Of a stretch of DNA of 64,000 bases, positions 49,543 to 58,670 are shown piece by piece; position 1 is the first letter of the stretch, and every line of letters starts with the position of its first letter. Under the pieces are notes generated by a model that was given only the letters and a program-made list of their open reading frames with translations, made no database searches and had not been told where the DNA came from. A program made the position numbers and the translations under genes. The stretch comes from Kineosporia corallincola (GTDB lineage Bacteria > Actinomycetota > Actinomycetes > Actinomycetales > Kineosporiaceae), in NCBI RefSeq assembly GCF_018499875.1, contig NZ_JAHBAY010000009.1:248001-312000 (forward strand). The letters run 5' to 3'.

Positions 49543-50460
49543 ATGATGAGTGACGTTTCGCTGTCCACATCGCCTTCGCCACGGTCGGGCGCCCGGCCGC
49601 GGATCGCCGGGGCCCCGATCTCCTGGGGCGTGTGCGAGGTGCCGGGCTGGGGCCACCAGCTGCCCGCCCACCGGGTGCTGTCCGAGATGCGCTCGCTGGG
49701 GCTGGAGGCCACCGAGTTCGGGCCGGACGGGTTCCTGCCCGGCGACCCGCACGAGAAGGCCGCGCTGCTGGCCGATCACGGGCTGGCGGCGGTCGGCGGT
49801 TTCCTGCCGGTGGTGCTGCACGACCCCGCCCACGACCCGGTCGCCGAGGTCGACGCGTTCGCCGACGCCTGCGTCGCGGCCGGCGCCGGGGTGGTGGTGC
49901 TGGCCGCCGTCACCGGTTCCGACGGCTACGACGCCCGGCCGGAACTGTCTGCGGCGCAGTGGAGAACGCTCCTGTCGAACCTGGACGCGCTGTCGGCGCG
50001 GCTGGCCGGGCGGGGCCTGCTCGGCGTCGTCCACCCGCACATCGGCACGCTGGTCGAGAGCGACGCCGACGTGCGGCGGGTGCTGGAGGGGTCCGGCATC
50101 GCCCTGTGCGTCGACACCGGTCACCTGGTCGCGGCCGGCGCCGACCCGGTCGCGATCACGCTGGCCCATCCGGACCGGGTGGGGCACGTGCACCTCAAGG
50201 ACGTCGACGCCGCGCAGGCCGCGCGGGTGGTCGGCGGGCAGGTCGCGTTCTCCGCGGCGGTCGCCGAGGGCCTGTGGAAGCCGCTCGGCGAGGGCTCGGT
50301 CGACCTGACCGCCATGGTCGCCGCCCTGGAGCGGGCCGGCTACCGCGGCTGGTACGTGCTGGAGCAGGATCTGATGCTGAAAGACGGCCCGCCGCAGGGG
50401 GAAGGACCGGCCGCCGAGGTGCGGCGCTGCCTGTCCTGGTTGCGTGGGGCCCTGGCATGA
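49543..50460 (+). CDS. iolE: Inosose dehydratase-like TIM-barrel protein (IolE type)
   Basis: A 305-residue TIM barrel likely to dehydrate 2-keto-myo-inositol, the second step of inositol breakdown. The IolE-like opening is GAPISWGVCEVPGWGHQLP, with metal-site segments VVHPHIGTLVES, CVDTGHLVAAGADPV and VGHVHLKDVD, and a closing glutamate in YVLEQDLML. IolI isomerases share this fold, so the assignment rests on the opening motif and on place in the operon. ATG 49543 follows gaaagg. It overlaps iolC by 4 nt. Confidence 0.78.
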   Translation: MMSDVSLSTSPSPRSGARPRIAGAPISWGVCEVPGWGHQLPAHRVLSEMRSLGLEATEFGPDGFLPGDPHEKAALLADHGLAAVGGFLPVVLHDPAHDPVAEVDAFADACVAAGAGVVVLAAVTGSDGYDARPELSAAQWRTLLSNLDALSARLAGRGLLGVVHPHIGTLVESDADVRRVLEGSGIALCVDTGHLVAAGADPVAITLAHPDRVGHVHLKDVDAAQAARVVGGQVAFSAAVAEGLWKPLGEGSVDLTAMVAALERAGYRGWYVLEQDLMLKDGPPQGEGPAAEVRRCLSWLRGALA

Positions 50461-51410
50461 GCCGCGACTTCGACCTGATCACGATGGGCCGGGTCAGCGT
50501 CGACATCTACCCCGAGCAGACCGGCGTGCCGCTGGAGGACGTGACCAGTTTCGGCAAGTTCCTCGGCGGCAGCGCCACCAACGTGGCCGTCGCCGCGGCC
50601 CGGCTGGGCCGCCGCGCCGCCGTGGTCACCCGCACCGGCGCCGACCCGTTCGGCCGCTACATCCACCGCGCCCTGCGGGATTTCGGCGTGGACGACCGCT
50701 GGGTGCGCGAGGTGCCGCACCTGCCCACCCCGGTGGTGTTCTGCGAGATCTTCCCGCCCGACGACTTTCCGCTCTACTTCTACCGTTTCCCCAAGGCCCC
50801 CGACCTGGAGATCGGCCCCGACGAACTGGACCTGGACGCGATCCGCCGGGCCCGGGTGTTCTGGGTCACCGGCACCGGCCTGTCCCGCTCGCCCAGCCGG
50901 GAGGCCACCCTGGCCGCGCTGGAGGCCCGGGGTCGTTCCGGCATCACCGTTCTCGACCTGGACTACCGGCCGATGTTCTGGTCGTCACCGATCGCCGCGG
51001 CCCGGCACATCGCCGCCGCCCTGCCCTACGTCACGGTGGCGGTCGGCAACCTCCAGGAGTGCCGGGTGGCCGTCGGCGAGGCCACACCCGAGGGCGCGGT
51101 CAGGGCCCTGCACGACGCCGGGGTCGACCTGGCCGTGGTGAAACAGGGACCGGGCGGGGTGCTGGGCAGCCGGCTGAGCACGGCTGAGCGGGCGCTCGTC
51201 CCGGCGGTGCCGGTCACCGTGGTGAACGGGCTCGGCGCCGGTGACGCCTTCGGCGGGGCACTCGCGCACGGCCTGATCGCCGGGCACGACCTGACCACCA
51301 CCCTGACCCTGGCGAACGCGGCCGGTTCCTACGTGGCCGGGCAGCTGGCCTGCGCCGACGCGATGCCCGACCTGGGGCAGCTGACCGGATACCTGGAGGC
51401 GGCGCGGTGA
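50457..51410 (+). CDS. iolC: 5-dehydro-2-deoxygluconokinase (IolC)
   Basis: A 317-residue PfkB-family sugar kinase that phosphorylates 5-dehydro-2-deoxygluconate. The N-terminal motif FGKFLGGSATNVAVAAARLG and the C-terminal VNGLGAGDAFGGALAHGL, with catalytic Asp, are intact; YRPMFWSS and VGNLQECRVAVGE match IolC proteins. ATG 50457 overlaps the upstream stop by 4 nt, and its stop overlaps the next start by 4 nt. Confidence 0.93.
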   Translation: MSRDFDLITMGRVSVDIYPEQTGVPLEDVTSFGKFLGGSATNVAVAAARLGRRAAVVTRTGADPFGRYIHRALRDFGVDDRWVREVPHLPTPVVFCEIFPPDDFPLYFYRFPKAPDLEIGPDELDLDAIRRARVFWVTGTGLSRSPSREATLAALEARGRSGITVLDLDYRPMFWSSPIAAARHIAAALPYVTVAVGNLQECRVAVGEATPEGAVRALHDAGVDLAVVKQGPGGVLGSRLSTAERALVPAVPVTVVNGLGAGDAFGGALAHGLIAGHDLTTTLTLANAAGSYVAGQLACADAMPDLGQLTGYLEAAR

Positions 51411-52330
51411 GCCCGGTGAACCCGGTGAGCCCGGTGAACCCGGTCGAGTCGGTGACCTCGGGCGACCTGACCGTGATCACCCGGCTGCGGTGCGAGAACC
51501 CGCAGCGGATCGCCGAACTCGCGCAGTCCCGGCGGCGGCCGGACGGCCTGCGTGGGCAGACCGGCCGCCTGCTGCTGGTCGCCGCCGATCACCCGGCGCG
51601 CGGCAGCCTGCGGGCCGGCGCCGACCCGCTGGCGATGGGCGACCGCACGGTGCTGCTCGACCGGCTGGTGCGGGCGCTGGCCCGGCCCGGCGTCGACGGG
51701 GTGCTCGGCACCGCCGACGTGCTCGAGGACCTGCTGCTGCTCGGCGCGCTGGAGGGCAAGGTGGTGCTCGGCTCGATGAACCGCGGCGGCCTGGCCGGCA
51801 CGGCCTTCGAGATCGACGACCGGTTCACCGGTTTCGACGCCGGGCACCTGGTGGCGGCCGGGTTCCAGGGCGGCAAGATGCTGCTGCGCATCGACCCGTC
51901 CGACCCGCTGACCTCGCCCACCCTCCAGGCCTGCGCCGGGGCCGTGCAAGACCTGGCGAACCGGCGTCTGGTCGCCCTGGTCGAGCCGTTCGTCTGCGGC
52001 CGCGACGCGAACGGGCGCGTGCGCAACGACCTCTCGGCCGAGGCCGTGGTGCGCTCGGCCACGGTGGCCGCCGGGCTGGCCTCCACCTCGGCCTACACCT
52101 GGCTGAAACTTCCTGTGCTGGAACACATGGAGCCCGTGCTGGCGGCCACCTCGCTGCCGGTGCTGCTGCTCGGCGGTGAGGTGGCCGACGACCCGGGCGC
52201 CCAGCGCGCCTCCTGGGCCAAGGCGCTGGCCGCGCCGGGGGTACGCGGCATGGTGGTGGGCCGCTCGCTGCTGTTCCCGCCCGACGGTGACGTGGAGGCG
52301 GCCGTGGACGCGACCGTGGAGCTGCTGTGA
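51407..52330 (+). CDS. Cgl0159-like (beta/alpha)8 aldolase of the inositol operon
   Basis: A 307-residue class I aldolase-like barrel related to the corynebacterial protein Cgl0159, which also sits in an inositol cluster. Visible features are LLLVAADHPARGSLRAGADP, MNRGGLAGTAFEIDDRFTGF and a lysine in YTWLKLPVLEHM that could form the Schiff base. It probably fills the IolJ step, splitting 2-deoxy-5-keto-gluconate 6-phosphate into dihydroxyacetone phosphate and malonic semialdehyde (inference). The first 12 residues are a repeat, SPVNPVSPVNPV, encoded by repeated GTGAACCCG/GTGAGCCCG units. GTG 51407 overlaps the iolC stop by 4 nt. Confidence 0.85.
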   Translation: MSPVNPVSPVNPVESVTSGDLTVITRLRCENPQRIAELAQSRRRPDGLRGQTGRLLLVAADHPARGSLRAGADPLAMGDRTVLLDRLVRALARPGVDGVLGTADVLEDLLLLGALEGKVVLGSMNRGGLAGTAFEIDDRFTGFDAGHLVAAGFQGGKMLLRIDPSDPLTSPTLQACAGAVQDLANRRLVALVEPFVCGRDANGRVRNDLSAEAVVRSATVAAGLASTSAYTWLKLPVLEHMEPVLAATSLPVLLLGGEVADDPGAQRASWAKALAAPGVRGMVVGRSLLFPPDGDVEAAVDATVELL

Positions 52331-53265
52331 GCCCGGCCGGTGCGGACCGGGTGGTGCGGGCGGGCACGTCCGGCGCCGGTCCCCTCGACCTGGTGGTGAC
52401 GCCGGAGTCGGCCGGCTGGGAACGCTCCGGCCTGCGGGTGCTCACCCTGGAACCCGATGCCGTGCGGGAGCTCACCACGGGGGACGCCGAGGTCGTGGTG
52501 ATCTCGCTGGGCGGGTCCGCGCGGGTGGACGACGAGGGCGGCGCCTCGTTCGCCCTGCTCGGTCGCGGTGGCGTGTTCGACGGGCCGAGCGACGTGGTGT
52601 ACCTGCCGCCGGGATCGGCCTTCACCGTGAGCTCGCCCGGCGGTGGGCGTTTCGCCGTCTGCTCGGCGCGCTGCCCGGTGGGCGAGGGGCCGGGCGAGCC
52701 GTACCACCTGGCCGCCGCCGATGTCCCGGTCGAGCTGCGCGGCGCCGGGGCGGCCAGTCGCCAGGTGCACAACTTCGGCGTGCCGGGGGTTCTCGCGGCC
52801 GGGCGGATCATCGCCTGCGAGGTGATCACGCCCGGCGGCAACTGGTCGTCGTGGCCGCCGCACCGGCACGACCGGGCCGGTGAGCACGAGAGCGCGCTGG
52901 AGGAGATCTACTACTACGAGGTGGCGCCCGGGCCCGGCGGTGAGCCCGGCGTCGGCTACCAGCAGGTGTCAGGCATCGGCGTCACCACCGAGATCCGTTC
53001 CGGCGACGTCATTCTCGTCCCGCACGGCTGGCACGGCCCGTCGATCGCGGCGCCCGGCAACGACCTGTACTACCTCAACGTGATGGCCGGGCCGGAACGG
53101 GCCTGGCGGATCACCGACGACCCGGCCCACGCCTGGGTGCGCGGCACCTGGCCGTCGCAGCCGGTGGACCCCCGGCTGCCGCTGCGGCGGTCCTCGTCGC
53201 CGCACCCGTCCCCGTCGCCGCATCAGTCCCCGTACCGAGCCGACCGGACCGGAGGCCACCGATGA
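52327..53265 (+). CDS. iolB: 5-deoxy-glucuronate isomerase (IolB)
   Basis: A 312-residue bicupin that converts 5-deoxy-glucuronate to 5-dehydro-2-deoxygluconate. The IolB signature PGGNWSSWPPHRHDR, with metal-binding histidines, is followed by SALEEIYYYEVAP, GDVILVPHGWHGPS and LYYLNVMAGPERAW. The C-terminal tail is Ser/Pro/His-rich from repeats (SSPHPSPSPHQSP). GTG 52327 overlaps the upstream stop by 4 nt. Confidence 0.95.
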   Translation: MSPAGADRVVRAGTSGAGPLDLVVTPESAGWERSGLRVLTLEPDAVRELTTGDAEVVVISLGGSARVDDEGGASFALLGRGGVFDGPSDVVYLPPGSAFTVSSPGGGRFAVCSARCPVGEGPGEPYHLAAADVPVELRGAGAASRQVHNFGVPGVLAAGRIIACEVITPGGNWSSWPPHRHDRAGEHESALEEIYYYEVAPGPGGEPGVGYQQVSGIGVTTEIRSGDVILVPHGWHGPSIAAPGNDLYYLNVMAGPERAWRITDDPAHAWVRGTWPSQPVDPRLPLRRSSSPHPSPSPHQSPYRADRTGGHR

Positions 53266-55175
53266 CCGTCCGCCTCACCGTGGCCCAGGCCACCGTCCGC
53301 TTCCTCCAGGCGCAGCAGGTGGAACGCGACGGCGCGCGGCACCCGTTCTTCACCGCCTGCTGGGGCATTTTCGGGCACGGCAACGTGGCCGGCCTGGGGG
53401 AGGCCCTGCTCGGCAGCGGGATGCGCTACCTCCAGGGCCGCAACGAGCAGGCCATGGTGCACGCCGCCGTCGGCTACGCCCGGCACCGCGACCGGCTGGC
53501 CGCCCACGTCGTCACCTCCTCGGTCGGGCCGGGTGCCACCAACATGGTCACCGGGGCCGCGCTGGCCACGGTCAACCGGCTGCCGGTGCTGCTGCTGCCC
53601 GGCGACACCTTCGCCACCCGGGCCGCCGACCCGGTGCTCCAGCAGCTCGAGCACGACGGCGCCGGGGACGTCTCGGTCAACGACGCGTTCCGCCCGGTCA
53701 GTGTGTACTTCGACCGGGTGGTGCGCCCGGCCCAGCTGCCCGCGGCCCTGCTCGCCGCCACCCGGGTGCTCACCGACCCGGCCCGCACCGGGGCCGTCAC
53801 CCTCGCGCTGCCGCAGGACGTGCAGGCCGAGGCCCACGACTGGCCGGAAGACCTGTTCCGCGAACGGGTCTGGCATATACCACGCCCGGTGCCGGAGCCG
53901 GCCGCGCTGGCCCGTGCGGTCGCCGTCCTCAGAACCGCGCGGCGCCCGCTGCTGGTGGCCGGGGGCGGCACCACCTACAGCGATGCCAACGCCGCCCTGG
54001 CCGAATTCGCCACGCGCACCGGCATTCCGGTGGCCGAGACGCAGGCCGGCAAGGGAGCCCTGCCGCACGGCCACCCACGATCGGTGGGGGCGGTCGGGGC
54101 CACCGGCGGCACCGCGGCCAACCGGCTGGCCGCGCGGGCCGACGTGGTGATCGGCGTCGGCACCCGCTGGAGCGACTTCACCACCGCCTCCCGCACCCTT
54201 TTCGCCTACCCCGGCGTGCTTTTCGTCAACCTGAACGTGGCGGCGCCGGACGCCCACAAGCTGTCCGCGGTGCCGCTCGTCGCGGACGCCCGCGAGGGCC
54301 TCACCGCCCTCACCCGGGCGCTGGAGGATTGGAGCGCCGACCCGGACTGGACCAGGTGGGCCGGTGAGCTGACCGCGGAGTGGGACGGCGTGGTCACCGC
54401 CGCCGGGGCCCTGGAGACCTCGGCGCAGTCCGGGGTGATCGGGGCCGTCAACGAGCGGTCCGGCCCGCGCGACGTGGTGGTCTGTGCGGCCGGCTCGATG
54501 CCCGGTGACCTGCACCGGCTCTGGCGCACCCGCGACCGCAAGGGCTATCACGTCGAATACGGTTATTCCTGCATGGGTTACGAGATCGCCGGCGGGCTGG
54601 GGGTGAAGCTGGCCGTGCTCGACGAGGACGACGACCGCGAGGTGTACGTGCTGGTCGGTGACGGCTCGTACCTGATGATGAGCTCCGAGCTGGTCACCGC
54701 CGTCGCCGAGGGCGTCAAACTGGTGGTGGTGCTGGTGCAGAACCACGGTTACGCCTCGATCGGGGCGCTGTCGGAGTCGGTCGGCTCCGGGCGGTTCGGC
54801 ACCCGCTACCGCTACCGCTCGGAGGGCGGGCGGCGCGACGGCGACCGGCTGCCCGTCGACCTGGCCGCGAACGCCGCCAGCCTGGGCGCCGACGTGTTCA
54901 CCGTGAACGGCCGGGCCGAGCTGGAACACGCCCTGGACAAGGCCCGGCGCTCGGCCCGGCTGACGGTGATCCATGTGGAGACCGACCCGCTGGTGGGTGG
55001 GCCCGACGGTGGTGCCTGGTGGGACGTGCCGGTGGCCGGGGTGTCGGCGAACCCGGCCACCCGCTCCGCCCGGGCCGGCTACGAGCGGCAGAAGACGGCG
55101 CAGCGCCCCTATCTGCGGCCCTCCTCACCGTCGGGCTCTTCGCCGATTCCCGTGTCGATCGCGGAGGACGAGTAG
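53262..55175 (+). CDS. iolD: 3D-(3,5/4)-trihydroxycyclohexane-1,2-dione hydrolase (IolD)
   Basis: A 637-residue thiamine diphosphate enzyme that opens the inositol-derived ring. The N-terminal part has RNEQAMVHAAVGYAR, with the glutamate needed for ThDP activation, and HVVTSSVGPGATNMVTGAA. The C-terminal ThDP/Mg motif is VLVGDGSYLMMSSEL to VLVQNHGYASIG. Length and order match IolD. It overlaps iolB by 4 nt and its TAG is followed directly by the iolG ATG. Confidence 0.96.
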   Translation: MTVRLTVAQATVRFLQAQQVERDGARHPFFTACWGIFGHGNVAGLGEALLGSGMRYLQGRNEQAMVHAAVGYARHRDRLAAHVVTSSVGPGATNMVTGAALATVNRLPVLLLPGDTFATRAADPVLQQLEHDGAGDVSVNDAFRPVSVYFDRVVRPAQLPAALLAATRVLTDPARTGAVTLALPQDVQAEAHDWPEDLFRERVWHIPRPVPEPAALARAVAVLRTARRPLLVAGGGTTYSDANAALAEFATRTGIPVAETQAGKGALPHGHPRSVGAVGATGGTAANRLAARADVVIGVGTRWSDFTTASRTLFAYPGVLFVNLNVAAPDAHKLSAVPLVADAREGLTALTRALEDWSADPDWTRWAGELTAEWDGVVTAAGALETSAQSGVIGAVNERSGPRDVVVCAAGSMPGDLHRLWRTRDRKGYHVEYGYSCMGYEIAGGLGVKLAVLDEDDDREVYVLVGDGSYLMMSSELVTAVAEGVKLVVVLVQNHGYASIGALSESVGSGRFGTRYRYRSEGGRRDGDRLPVDLAANAASLGADVFTVNGRAELEHALDKARRSARLTVIHVETDPLVGGPDGGAWWDVPVAGVSANPATRSARAGYERQKTAQRPYLRPSSPSGSSPIPVSIAEDE

Positions 55176-56162
55176 ATGACGGCCGGCGGGTTCGTGCGGG
55201 TGGGTGTCATCGGGGCGGGGGCGATGGGAGCCGATCACATCCGCACCATCACCACGAGCGTCCCGGCCGCCCGGGTCACCGTCGTGCACGACCCCTACGC
55301 CCCGGGCGATTTCGGTGGGGTGCGGCGGGTGGGAACCGCGCAGGAGCTGATCCAGGCCCCCGACGTGGACGCCGTCGTCATCGCCTCGCCCGACCGCACC
55401 CACGCCGACCTGGCCCTGGCCTGTGTGGCGGCGGGCCGGCCGGTGCTGTGCGAGAAGCCGCTCGCCGTCACCGCCCACGACGCGCGCCGGGTGGTCGAGG
55501 CCGAGCTGTCCCTCGGAAGACGGCTGGTGCAGGTCGGTTTCATGCGCCGCTACGATCCGGGGTTCACCGATCTGCGCCGCACCATCGAGCTCGGCAAGAT
55601 CGGCGAGGTGCGGCTGATCCACGCCGTGCACCGCAACGCCTCCAACGTCACCAGCACCGACGACGCGAGCCTGATCACCGGGTCGATGGTGCACGAGCTC
55701 GACGCCGTGCCCTGGCTGGCCGGCAGCGAGCTCACCGCGGTACGGGTGGAGTCCCCGGTGCGTCAGGGTTTTCGCGACCCGCAGCTGGCCACGCTGTGGA
55801 CCCGCGGCGGGGTGATGGCGGGCGTCGAGGTGTTCGTCAACGCCGGGTACGGCTACGACGTGCGCTGCGAGGCGGTCGGCACCCGCGGCACGGTGTCGCT
55901 GGCCGCGTCGTCACCGGTGTCGTCACGGATCGCCGGGATCGAGGGCCGGGTGGTGCGCAGCGACTTCGTGGCGCACTTCGCCGACGCCTACCGGGCCGAG
56001 CTCGGGCACTGGGCCCGGGCCGCCGCCACCGGCACCGCGACCGGGCCGAGCGCCTGGGACGGCTACGTGGCACAGGTCGCGGCCGAGGCCGGCGTGGCGT
56101 CGCTGGCCTCGGGCCGGACCGAGCCGATCGACCCGGGGGAGCGGCCCGCGCTCTACGCCTGA
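55176..56162 (+). CDS. iolG: myo-inositol 2-dehydrogenase (IolG)
   Basis: A 328-residue Gfo/Idh/MocA enzyme oxidising myo-inositol to 2-keto-inositol, the first pathway step. The Rossmann loop is VGVIGAGAMGADHIRTI, EKP motif VLCEKPLAV, and the catalytic-type segment ITGSMVHELDAVPWLAGSEL. ATG 55176 abuts the iolD stop. It is the last gene of the operon; no malonic-semialdehyde dehydrogenase (iolA) or inositol transporter follows. It overlaps the convergent GNAT gene by 10 nt. Confidence 0.9.
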   Translation: MTAGGFVRVGVIGAGAMGADHIRTITTSVPAARVTVVHDPYAPGDFGGVRRVGTAQELIQAPDVDAVVIASPDRTHADLALACVAAGRPVLCEKPLAVTAHDARRVVEAELSLGRRLVQVGFMRRYDPGFTDLRRTIELGKIGEVRLIHAVHRNASNVTSTDDASLITGSMVHELDAVPWLAGSELTAVRVESPVRQGFRDPQLATLWTRGGVMAGVEVFVNAGYGYDVRCEAVGTRGTVSLAASSPVSSRIAGIEGRVVRSDFVAHFADAYRAELGHWARAAATGTATGPSAWDGYVAQVAAEAGVASLASGRTEPIDPGERPALYA

Positions 56163-56746
56163 GCGCTCTGCACCTGAGCGCTCTGCACCGGACGGGTCAT
56201 GCAGACCCTCGGCCAGCGGTCCAGGCCGTGGTCGCGCTCCCGGCGCCGCACGCCGCGCAGCTGCGGGCCCGGACCGGTCATCACCCGGAAGCCCCGCCGG
56301 GCGTAGTAGGGGGCGTTCCACGGGACGTCGGCGAAGGTGGTCAGCGTCAGCGCCGGAACTCCCTGTGCCGCGGCCAGTTCCGCGACCCGGTCGATCAGCG
56401 CCCGGCCCAGGCCCCGGCCCGCGGCCCGCGGGTGCACCGACACCTGCTCCACGTGGAAGAGACCGTCCACGACGTCCATCAGCAGGTACGCCACAGGTAC
56501 GCCCTCGGCGCGGTCGGGGTGGTCCGGGTGGCCGGGGCTGTCTGCGTGGTGGGGGTGCCCGGTGCCGTCGTGCACCCAGGCGTGCCCGGCCGCGCGGTAG
56601 GCCTCCAGCGTCTCCAGGGGGAACGGTTCGTCGTCCGCGATCTCCGGCATCCCGATCTCCCGGAAGGCCTCGCCCCCGGCCCACTCGATCTCCTGAAGCG
56701 CCGGTAGCTCGTCGGGGCGGGGCGGGCGGATCGTCATGCCGGTCAT
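56153..56746 (-). CDS. GNAT-family N-acetyltransferase
   Basis: A 197-residue acetyltransferase. Motif A is VSVHPRAAGRGLGRALIDRV (acetyl-CoA loop GRGLGR) and the final motif B is WNAPYYARRGFRVM. An insert rich in His and Pro (HPHHADSPGHPDHPD, about 65-80) interrupts the domain; it could bind metal or be a simple repeat expansion. Start 56746 or 56737 (both ATG). The C-terminal tail RPVQSAQVQSAQA comes from a duplicated 15-bp unit (CTGAGCGCTCTGCAC) at the gene end and reaches into the iolG stop. Confidence 0.82.
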   Translation of the reverse strand: MTGMTIRPPRPDELPALQEIEWAGGEAFREIGMPEIADDEPFPLETLEAYRAAGHAWVHDGTGHPHHADSPGHPDHPDRAEGVPVAYLLMDVVDGLFHVEQVSVHPRAAGRGLGRALIDRVAELAAAQGVPALTLTTFADVPWNAPYYARRGFRVMTGPGPQLRGVRRRERDHGLDRWPRVCMTRPVQSAQVQSAQA

Positions 56747-56956
56747 TCTGCCTGTCCCCGGGTCCTGGCCCGGATACCGGCACAGGTCCCGGCCTGATCT
56801 CCACCGCCGGACGGCGGACCGTTTGACCTGCGCGTCCACCGTCCGACAGGCTGCACGGTGAAACGCGGTCGAGCCCAGCCGGTATCCAGTCCGGCACCAG
56901 GTCGCCAGGGGTCCACCCGAGGCGGGGCAGATCGCCGAGCGAGGTACGGAGTCTCG

Positions 56957-57826
56957 GTGTCGCCTGCCCCCAGAAAAATCGGTAAGCCCCTCGCCGCCCT
57001 GCTCGCGGCGGTCGCCGTCGCGGGCGCCGGCACGCTGTTCGCCCTCGGCACGCAGGGGGCGGACGCGGCCCCCGCCGGTTCCGCCGCCTCCGCCGCCACG
57101 AAGGCCGCCTACGAACTGCCCCCGGCCGATGCCAGGTTCGACTACCAGCTCGGCGGTGCCTACAAGCCGGCCAAGGGCGTCAAGGTGGTCACCCGCGACC
57201 GCACGGCCGCGCCGGCCAAGGGCAAGTACGGCATCTGCTACGTCAACGCCTTCCAGGCCCAGCCCGACGCCACGGGCTGGTGGAAGAAGAAGCACCCCGA
57301 CCTGCTGCTGAAGAACGCGTCCGGCGCGTACGTGGTGGACGGCGACTGGGACGAGCTGATCCTCGACACCTCCAGCGCGGCCAAGCGCAAGAAGCTGGCC
57401 GCGATCGTCGGCGGCTGGATCGACGGCTGCGCCGAGAAGGGCTATCAGGCCGTCGAGCCCGACAACCTGGACTCGTACACCCGCTCGCAGAAGCTGCTCA
57501 CCCGCTCCGACGCCGTTGCGTTCACCAAGCTGCTGGCCGCCCGCGCGCACCGGGCCGGGCTGGCCATCGGCCAGAAGAACACCTCCGAGCTCGGCACCCG
57601 CGGCAAGAAGGCCGGGCTGGACTTCGCCGTCACCGAGGAGTGCGGCCGCTACGACGAGTGCGGTGACTACACCAAGGTCTACGGCAACCACGTGATCGTC
57701 ATCGAGTACACCAAGAAGGCCTTCGCCAAGACCTGTGACGCCTACGGCGACCAGCTCTCGGTGGTGCGGCGCGACCTCGACGTCACCCCGCGCGGCAGCA
57801 AGGGGTACGTGTACCAGGCCTGCTGA
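56957..57826 (+). CDS. Secreted GH114-type endo-alpha-1,4-polygalactosaminidase-like protein
   Basis: A 289-residue exported protein. A signal peptide (residues about 8-37, LAALLAAVAVAGAGTLFALG) is followed by one GH114 barrel domain: YGICYVNAFQAQPDATGWW, GDWDELILDTSS, YQAVEPDNLDSYTRS (acidic active-site region), TEECGRYDECGDY. The family cleaves alpha-1,4-polygalactosamine or related exopolysaccharides. Several Cys pairs fit an extracellular location. GTG 56957 has cggag upstream; a longer form from 56858 would hide the signal peptide. A clear terminator follows. Confidence 0.88.
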   Translation: MSPAPRKIGKPLAALLAAVAVAGAGTLFALGTQGADAAPAGSAASAATKAAYELPPADARFDYQLGGAYKPAKGVKVVTRDRTAAPAKGKYGICYVNAFQAQPDATGWWKKKHPDLLLKNASGAYVVDGDWDELILDTSSAAKRKKLAAIVGGWIDGCAEKGYQAVEPDNLDSYTRSQKLLTRSDAVAFTKLLAARAHRAGLAIGQKNTSELGTRGKKAGLDFAVTEECGRYDECGDYTKVYGNHVIVIEYTKKAFAKTCDAYGDQLSVVRRDLDVTPRGSKGYVYQAC

Positions 57827-57834
57827 TCGCTCTC

Positions 57835-57863
57835 GCCGGTCACGCTCGCTCAGCGTGACCGGC
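57835..57863 (+). terminator. Hairpin terminator after GH114 gene
   Basis: GCCGGTCACGCT (57835-57846) and AGCGTGACCGGC (57852-57863) form a perfect 12-bp stem with a 5-nt loop, starting 8 nt past the stop. There is no long U-tract, as is common for actinobacterial terminators. Confidence 0.85.
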
Positions 57864-57953
57864 CGACTCCTGTACCGGTGCGTGACCAGGTTGTGACGGT
57901 GCAGCACCTGTCCCGGGCGTCACGGTCGGTATGGGTTCGGTACGGTTGGGCGC

Positions 57954-58670
57954 ATGCCGACCACCGAGCCGCGCCTTCTGGAGTACGAGCGGGTGGCGGG
58001 GGAGCTGCGCCGGATGATTGTGGACGGCGAACTGCGGCCCGGCGACCGGCTTCCCGCCGAGGGTGAGCTGACGGCCCGGATGCGGGTCAGCCGGGGCACC
58101 CTGCGCGAGGCTCTGCGGGTGCTCTCGGCGCAGAAGCTGCTCACCTCGGCGCGGGGCATGAACGGCGGCACCTTCATCGCCGAACCCTCGCCCGACGACG
58201 TGGCCGGCTACCTGGAGACCTCGCTCACGCTGCTGTCACGCGGCCGGGTCACCGCCGCGCACCTGCTGGAAATGCGCTCGCAGCTGGAGGTTCCGGCGGC
58301 CGAGCTGGCTGCCCGGCGGCGTGACGACGAAGACCTGAGGCGGCTGGAGGCGTCGGTCACCGGGATGACCGAGGCCCCCGACCCGGCCCGGCTGCGGATG
58401 AACAGCGAGTTCCACATGCTGGTGCTGCGCGCGGCCGGCAACCCGGTGCTCGACATGATGGCGCGGCCGGTGTTCACGGTGCTGCGCGAGCGGTTCGGCC
58501 GCGACCAGCTGGAGCCGGACTTCTGGGGGCGCGTCGCGGCCGAGCACGCCGAGATCCTCCAGCACGTGCGCGATCGCAACAGCCGCGGCGCCCGCCGGGC
58601 CATGCGCACCCACCTGGCCGGCCTCAAGGAGACCTACACCCGCATCGACGTCAGCCGGCTCGGCGACTGA
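57954..58670 (+). CDS. FadR-type GntR transcriptional regulator
   Basis: A 238-residue regulator. Winged helix: LRRMIVDGELRPGDRLPAEG and MRVSRGTLREALRVLSAQKL; C-terminal FCD domain with EMRSQLEVPAAELAARRR and NSEFHMLVLRAAGNPVLDMM, where His and Asn probably help bind a metal and carboxylate ligand. ATG 57954 lies exactly 7 nt after TACGGT (57941-57946) with no ribosome site, so it is probably leaderless. Neighbouring dienelactone hydrolase may be a target. Confidence 0.92.
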   Translation: MPTTEPRLLEYERVAGELRRMIVDGELRPGDRLPAEGELTARMRVSRGTLREALRVLSAQKLLTSARGMNGGTFIAEPSPDDVAGYLETSLTLLSRGRVTAAHLLEMRSQLEVPAAELAARRRDDEDLRRLEASVTGMTEAPDPARLRMNSEFHMLVLRAAGNPVLDMMARPVFTVLRERFGRDQLEPDFWGRVAAEHAEILQHVRDRNSRGARRAMRTHLAGLKETYTRIDVSRLGD

